Assembly: GCA_019722365.1 (NCBI GenBank)
Contig: JADFUC010002033.1
Span: forward strand, 62,001 to 126,000
DNA: 64,000 bases
Source: Lithospermum erythrorhizon
Taxonomy: Eukaryota > Streptophyta > Magnoliopsida > Boraginales > Boraginaceae
Direction of reading: 5' to 3'
The notes under the pieces are model-generated. The model was not told the origin of the DNA. It was given only the letters and a program-made list of their open reading frames with translations, and did no database searches. The first letter of the stretch is position 1. Every line of letters starts with the position of its first letter. The translations under genes were made by a program, and so were the position numbers. Shown in pieces: positions 60,619-64,000 of this stretch.

Positions 60619-61640
60619 TGTTGGGATTTAAGATCACAAATGTCAGTTCAGTATTTCCAGTAAGAGCAGCGTAGATTTAAGTGTAGAAATTAAGCGGAAT
60701 CTGAAATTTATCTGAGTTCGCTCCTTGATGTGAGGAAGCTAATCATGTTGTTGTTACAGAATGTTAATAAGCAGGAAGATGGAATTCTGGCCTCTAGCTA
60801 GCTATATAAACTATGTTGAGTATTTTCTTTGTCAGCGAAAATCTCAGCAACAGCCTCACAAAGAATAAAAGCTATGCTCTTCAAGAGAGTCTCTAACTAC
60901 GTCTTACGCAAAATTCTATAAATGTCGTGCTTACATAATTACACATCATTAGATAAATCTATAGCTTCTAGTATTTGATCGGACGGTTCATATAAAATAG
61001 GAAGCGTTTAAGGTATTTCACGATTAACCGTTAAGCCCAACACGCATTAAATGCGATGTTTATGGAGAAGTGATTCACGTGTTTCTACTTGAATTAAAAG
61101 GTGAAAGTACAATTATTTTCCCTTTGTAAGCACAGTACTTACTAAATTTAAATGAAAGCTCACATATGGGATACTCTTGAGAATATTATAGGCGCAATAT
61201 TAACACAGGATCATCCTACATTCTATTATATGTGTGATGAATAAACTCGGAGAAAACAATGCATATTTATAAGCGAAGAGATATAAGCACAAGTAGACTT
61301 TCCTTAGAACTGAGTTGTGGCAAGCGCTTAAAATGGGTAAATGCAGGCCAGCGTGGGGACAGTCGGGACCAGGCAAGTCCCGACCTACCACCAGAACGTC
61401 TCTGCCTCCAAAAGCCCCCGAGGTCGGGACCGAGGTCGGGACATGGCAAGTCCCGACCGTGTGTCTCGATCTCCCAAAATATGAAATAGCTGACTTAACA
61501 ATCTCGGCGAAGACATATCTCGGATCACCGTCTTCAAAGCGCCATCTGCGGCCCGGCCCTCAGAGTTCATCATCCCGAGGAACTCCGGCTGAAGCTAATC
61601 GGCCGGTACCTTCTTTCAATCCGGAACATCCATGAATGAC
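60619..61640 (-). repeat. copia 3' LTR
   Basis: Aligned by eye to 63385-64000 over its first 800-900 bases, including the G/C-rich tract with repeated GTCGGGAC..GGCAAGTCCCGACC (61362-61460). The right edge is approximate. It begins about 450 bases upstream of the SS1 start codon. Confidence 0.7.
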
Positions 61641-62569
61641 ACGACTTGACTATCGAAGAGAATCTAGAATAGCCATTACCTGCCTGATACTAGACTTTCC
61701 TCGTTCAAACAATCGCCCCATGCTCTTCCTTTGCCTTCTTGATCTTGTGATCTTGACCCAGCGCCTTGGGAAAACCTTGAAGCTTGGTCATCAATGAATT
61801 TCTTTCTTACGCTTCCCGTTCCATTGTCTGACTTCGCTTTGATCTAATTCATTGACCTCGATGTTTAGTCAAAACATCCTTCACTTGATTAATAAATAAT
61901 CCGAGGTTGGGAATACCTCTACGCGCGACTTTGAACCCGCACGCTAACACGGATGATCCATGCAACATAGAAAGCGGTTGCATCTTTCCCCGAGTTCCTT
62001 CGGGTTTGGACTTATCACCAAATGAAGTATTACATTACGGCAGTTAGGGTACCTTTTTACATGATGCGGCTTCATTGCACAACTCCTTAGAATCTCGAGA
62101 ACCTCAACACACATCCGAGAACAAGAATTTCTGCGATGTTCTATCTATTTTTTATAGAAACTTCCGTAGCCGAATCACGCATTTTTCTTTTTATTTTTGG
62201 ATCCTCTCTTCAACCTCTTGAGCGAGTCGATAAGTATAGAGTGGAAAGCACGCCTTTTCTTGTGCGTTGCTCCCGAACAACCTTTCGGTTACCGTCTTGA
62301 AAGTTGTTAGAGTAACCATCACAAATCCAGGTTGACTCACGAAATTAAAACTTTTCCCTAATTTTTGGAACACACACAAACTGTGGAGTTTCGAGAAAGA
62401 ATCATTCAAACAACCTCGGATTCACTGTCTCCCATTACCTACTATATCCAAGCGTACTTCCATCAGCAAGATGAAGCAGTCCCATAATTCAGAAACATAA
62501 TTCACCATTCATCCGCAGTAAATGCGTGTATGAAAAGATGCTCGAGTCTATTATTCGAGGAATCGGCGG
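61641..62569 (-). other. copia interior, decayed, no further domain recognised
   Basis: Open stretches such as 62409-62191 (72 codons, minus) have no clear motif. Integrase and reverse transcriptase hallmarks (HH-CC, YVDD) were looked for and not seen. Confidence 0.45.
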
Positions 62570-63341
62570 AAGCATTCACGAGATAAAACCAAAGCATCGG
62601 AATAATCGCTCGACCTGACACCAGAGCATCGCATTAACTGCGGTGCCTCTTACATGCCAGCCCGTCTTATTCTGACCCAGCCGACACGATCGAGGAGTTA
62701 CCTCTTCACTACACTCTATGATCTCAGCTGTTTCCAAATCTCTCTCTATTCTTCCTCTTCGCAACTTGTCTGGAACCATACCGTAGCAGCACCATGAAGC
62801 TTCGTACTCCTCGGACAAGATATGTTCTCTGACCACCTTGAGTTCAACCTTGTTAGTATTTCTGAGAATTACTTGACCGCCCTCATTAACTGACTCGATA
62901 CTTGAAGCCAACAATCGGTCTTACAAATCATGACATTAGCATTCTGAGTCGTGATTTATTGATAATACTATTGAAATCGTTCGAGATGTCTACTACATAA
63001 GTGTGTTATCGACATCTTAAGGTGAAATATCTTTTCGTGAGAAATGCCAGCCTTATTGTTTGTAGAAGGTTTCTCATACAATTTACACAAAGCCTTCACG
63101 GCCTTTGTAGTGGTTTCCTCGGCAACAACACTCCTCGACAAACAAAGGTCGTCGTACAGAGAGACACTGCTGTCTAGTTCCATCCATTCATCATCCTCCA
63201 TCTTCTCGGGGCTTACTCCCCCAAATGGGTTTATGCAACTTCTTTCATTATAGATAATCCTCCATGCATCCTTCCAGTATGAAAAATCAATTCCATCGAA
63301 TTTCTCTGACCCGTGTCTGATTCCTTAAGCACAGCCATTGA
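62570..63341 (-). pseudogene. copia gag (UBN2-like) and following fragment
   Basis: From an ATG at 63341 the minus strand reads MAVLKESDTG, then EKFDGIDFSYWKDAWRI, the typical KFDG-NF--WK opening of copia gag. After a break, EWMELDSSVSLYDDLCLSRS then a segment with EETTTKAVKALCKLYEKPS and KIFHLKMSITHL match the UBN2 pattern (W--LD--A---I-L-L---V...T----W--L---Y...L---L--LKM). At 62914-62576 a GGQVILRNTNKVELK segment resembles the protease-to-integrase region (V-LGN-----V-G-G). Stops and frameshifts are present. Confidence 0.7.
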
Positions 63342-63384
63342 TTCTTAAACTCACAGGCTTGACTACGACAGCTACGTGCTCAAT

Positions 63385-64000
63385 TGTTGGGTTGGGCTCC
63401 TAAATCTCTCCCGAGTTTCAAGCAATCAATAAAAGCGACAAAAATTTAAGTGCGGAAATTAAATACACACAGAATTTATCTGAGGTTAATCTCGATGTGA
63501 GAAGTTAATCTTTATTCTTCGCTGAGAATCACTAATAAACCAAATGTTCGTTTGAGCCCTCTGACTAGGCCCATAATCTATGTTGAGCATTTTCTTATCA
63601 CCGAAAATCTCGACCCTGAAATACGAGAACAAAAGCTATGCTCTTCAAAGAATATTATAGACCTAATATTAACACAGGATAATTATTTCTACGATACAGT
63701 ATTTTGTGTGATGAATAAGCTCATAGAAAACGACACAAAATATTTATAGGCAAAAAGATATAACTTTAACTAGACTTTCCTTAGGCTTGAGTTGACGAAA
63801 TCGCCTCAAAATAGGTCATCGGGCCAGCGTTTGGAACTTAGTCGGGACCGGGCAAATTACGACACAAAGCATCCGAACTATACGCCTCGAAAGACATCCG
63901 GTGGGACTGATGTCGGGACATGGCGAGTCTGACCGTGTCCCGATCATCCCAGAAAGCGTGCCCATCTAAGAAATATGGCTTCCAACTGACAATAAATGCA
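63385..64000 (-). repeat. copia 5' LTR, partial
   Basis: Minus-strand end at 63385 (…CCCAACA). The primer-binding site that should follow is damaged: ATTGAGCACG stands where TTGGTATCAGAGC is usual. Its other end lies outside the window. Confidence 0.7.

Larger units (their letters stand above)
60619..64000 (-). mobile_element. copia element on the minus strand, truncated interior, 5' LTR running off the window
   Basis: Two long similar segments lie in the same orientation, starting TGTTGGG at 60619 and TGTTGGG at 63385. They share phrases such as GAATTTATCTGAG, ATGTTGAG.ATTTTCTT, AAAGCTATGCTCTTCAA, AATATTAACACAGGAT, TGTGTGATGAATAA, AGACTTTCCTTAG and GTCGGGACC.GG. They contain a minus-strand TATA box (CCTATAAATATTTTGTG at about 63731-63748). 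The gag-like region lies between them at 63340-62970. The 3' LTR is 60619 to about 61640. The 5' LTR is 63385 to beyond 64000. The interior is only about 1.7 kb, so most of pol is missing. Confidence 0.8.

Overview
The window is nuclear DNA of a flowering plant, most likely a eudicot. It is AT-rich and gene-poor. Three host genes can be reconstructed in 64 kb, and two of them have canonical GT-AG introns. Most of the rest is nested transposable elements of plant type. The species cannot be named from the sequence. No tRNA, rRNA, organellar gene or CRISPR array was recognised.

Host genes. (1) TAP46 (+, 24693-28124, 9 exons) encodes the TAP42/alpha4-type regulatory subunit of PP2A-like phosphatases in TOR signalling; its reading frame is intact (396 aa). 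(2) A phytolongin (-, 30250-31086, intronless, 278 aa) is a non-SNARE longin membrane protein that lies tail-to-tail with TAP46. (3) Soluble starch synthase I (-, 53938-60163, 15 exons, about 633 aa) is a plastid enzyme. All 15 exons were placed by splice sites and family similarity, but the last exon carries an apparent one-base insertion that shifts the frame.

Mobile DNA, left to right: the 3' end of a hAT element (1-1103); a CACTA element with perfect 14-bp ends and an ATT target duplication (2534-5692); a CACTA transposase fragment (6527-7340); a LINE on the minus strand (7437 to about 13.2 kb) split by a 2174-bp solo gypsy-type LTR with an ATAAG duplication (8671-10844); a hAT element, hAT-A (13732-21875), split by a second LTR of the same family (15340-18147); a 471-bp Mutator-type MITE (22320-22790); MITEs inside TAP46 introns; a tandem repeat of about 522 bp (33.4-34.5 kb); a second large hAT element, hAT-C (35288-49140), split by a CACTA element of about 8.4 kb whose sub-terminal repeats have expanded into kilobases of AT-rich dimeric array, itself carrying a copia-type LTR; and a copia element on the minus strand (60619 to the window end).

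Most interesting observation. Once later insertions are subtracted, hAT-A and hAT-C are both about 5.3-5.4 kb and have the same unusual plan: terminal repeat, short-motif array, TATA box, transposase gene, then a second internal copy of the motif array, a second TATA box and a second transcription-unit-like module of about 2 kb, then the other terminal repeat. The motif differs between them (GCGGTACC-like in A, GCGGGCGTC-like in C) while the plan is shared. This suggests a two-gene hAT family in which transposase-binding arrays precede both promoters. A tandem-copy origin is the main alternative.
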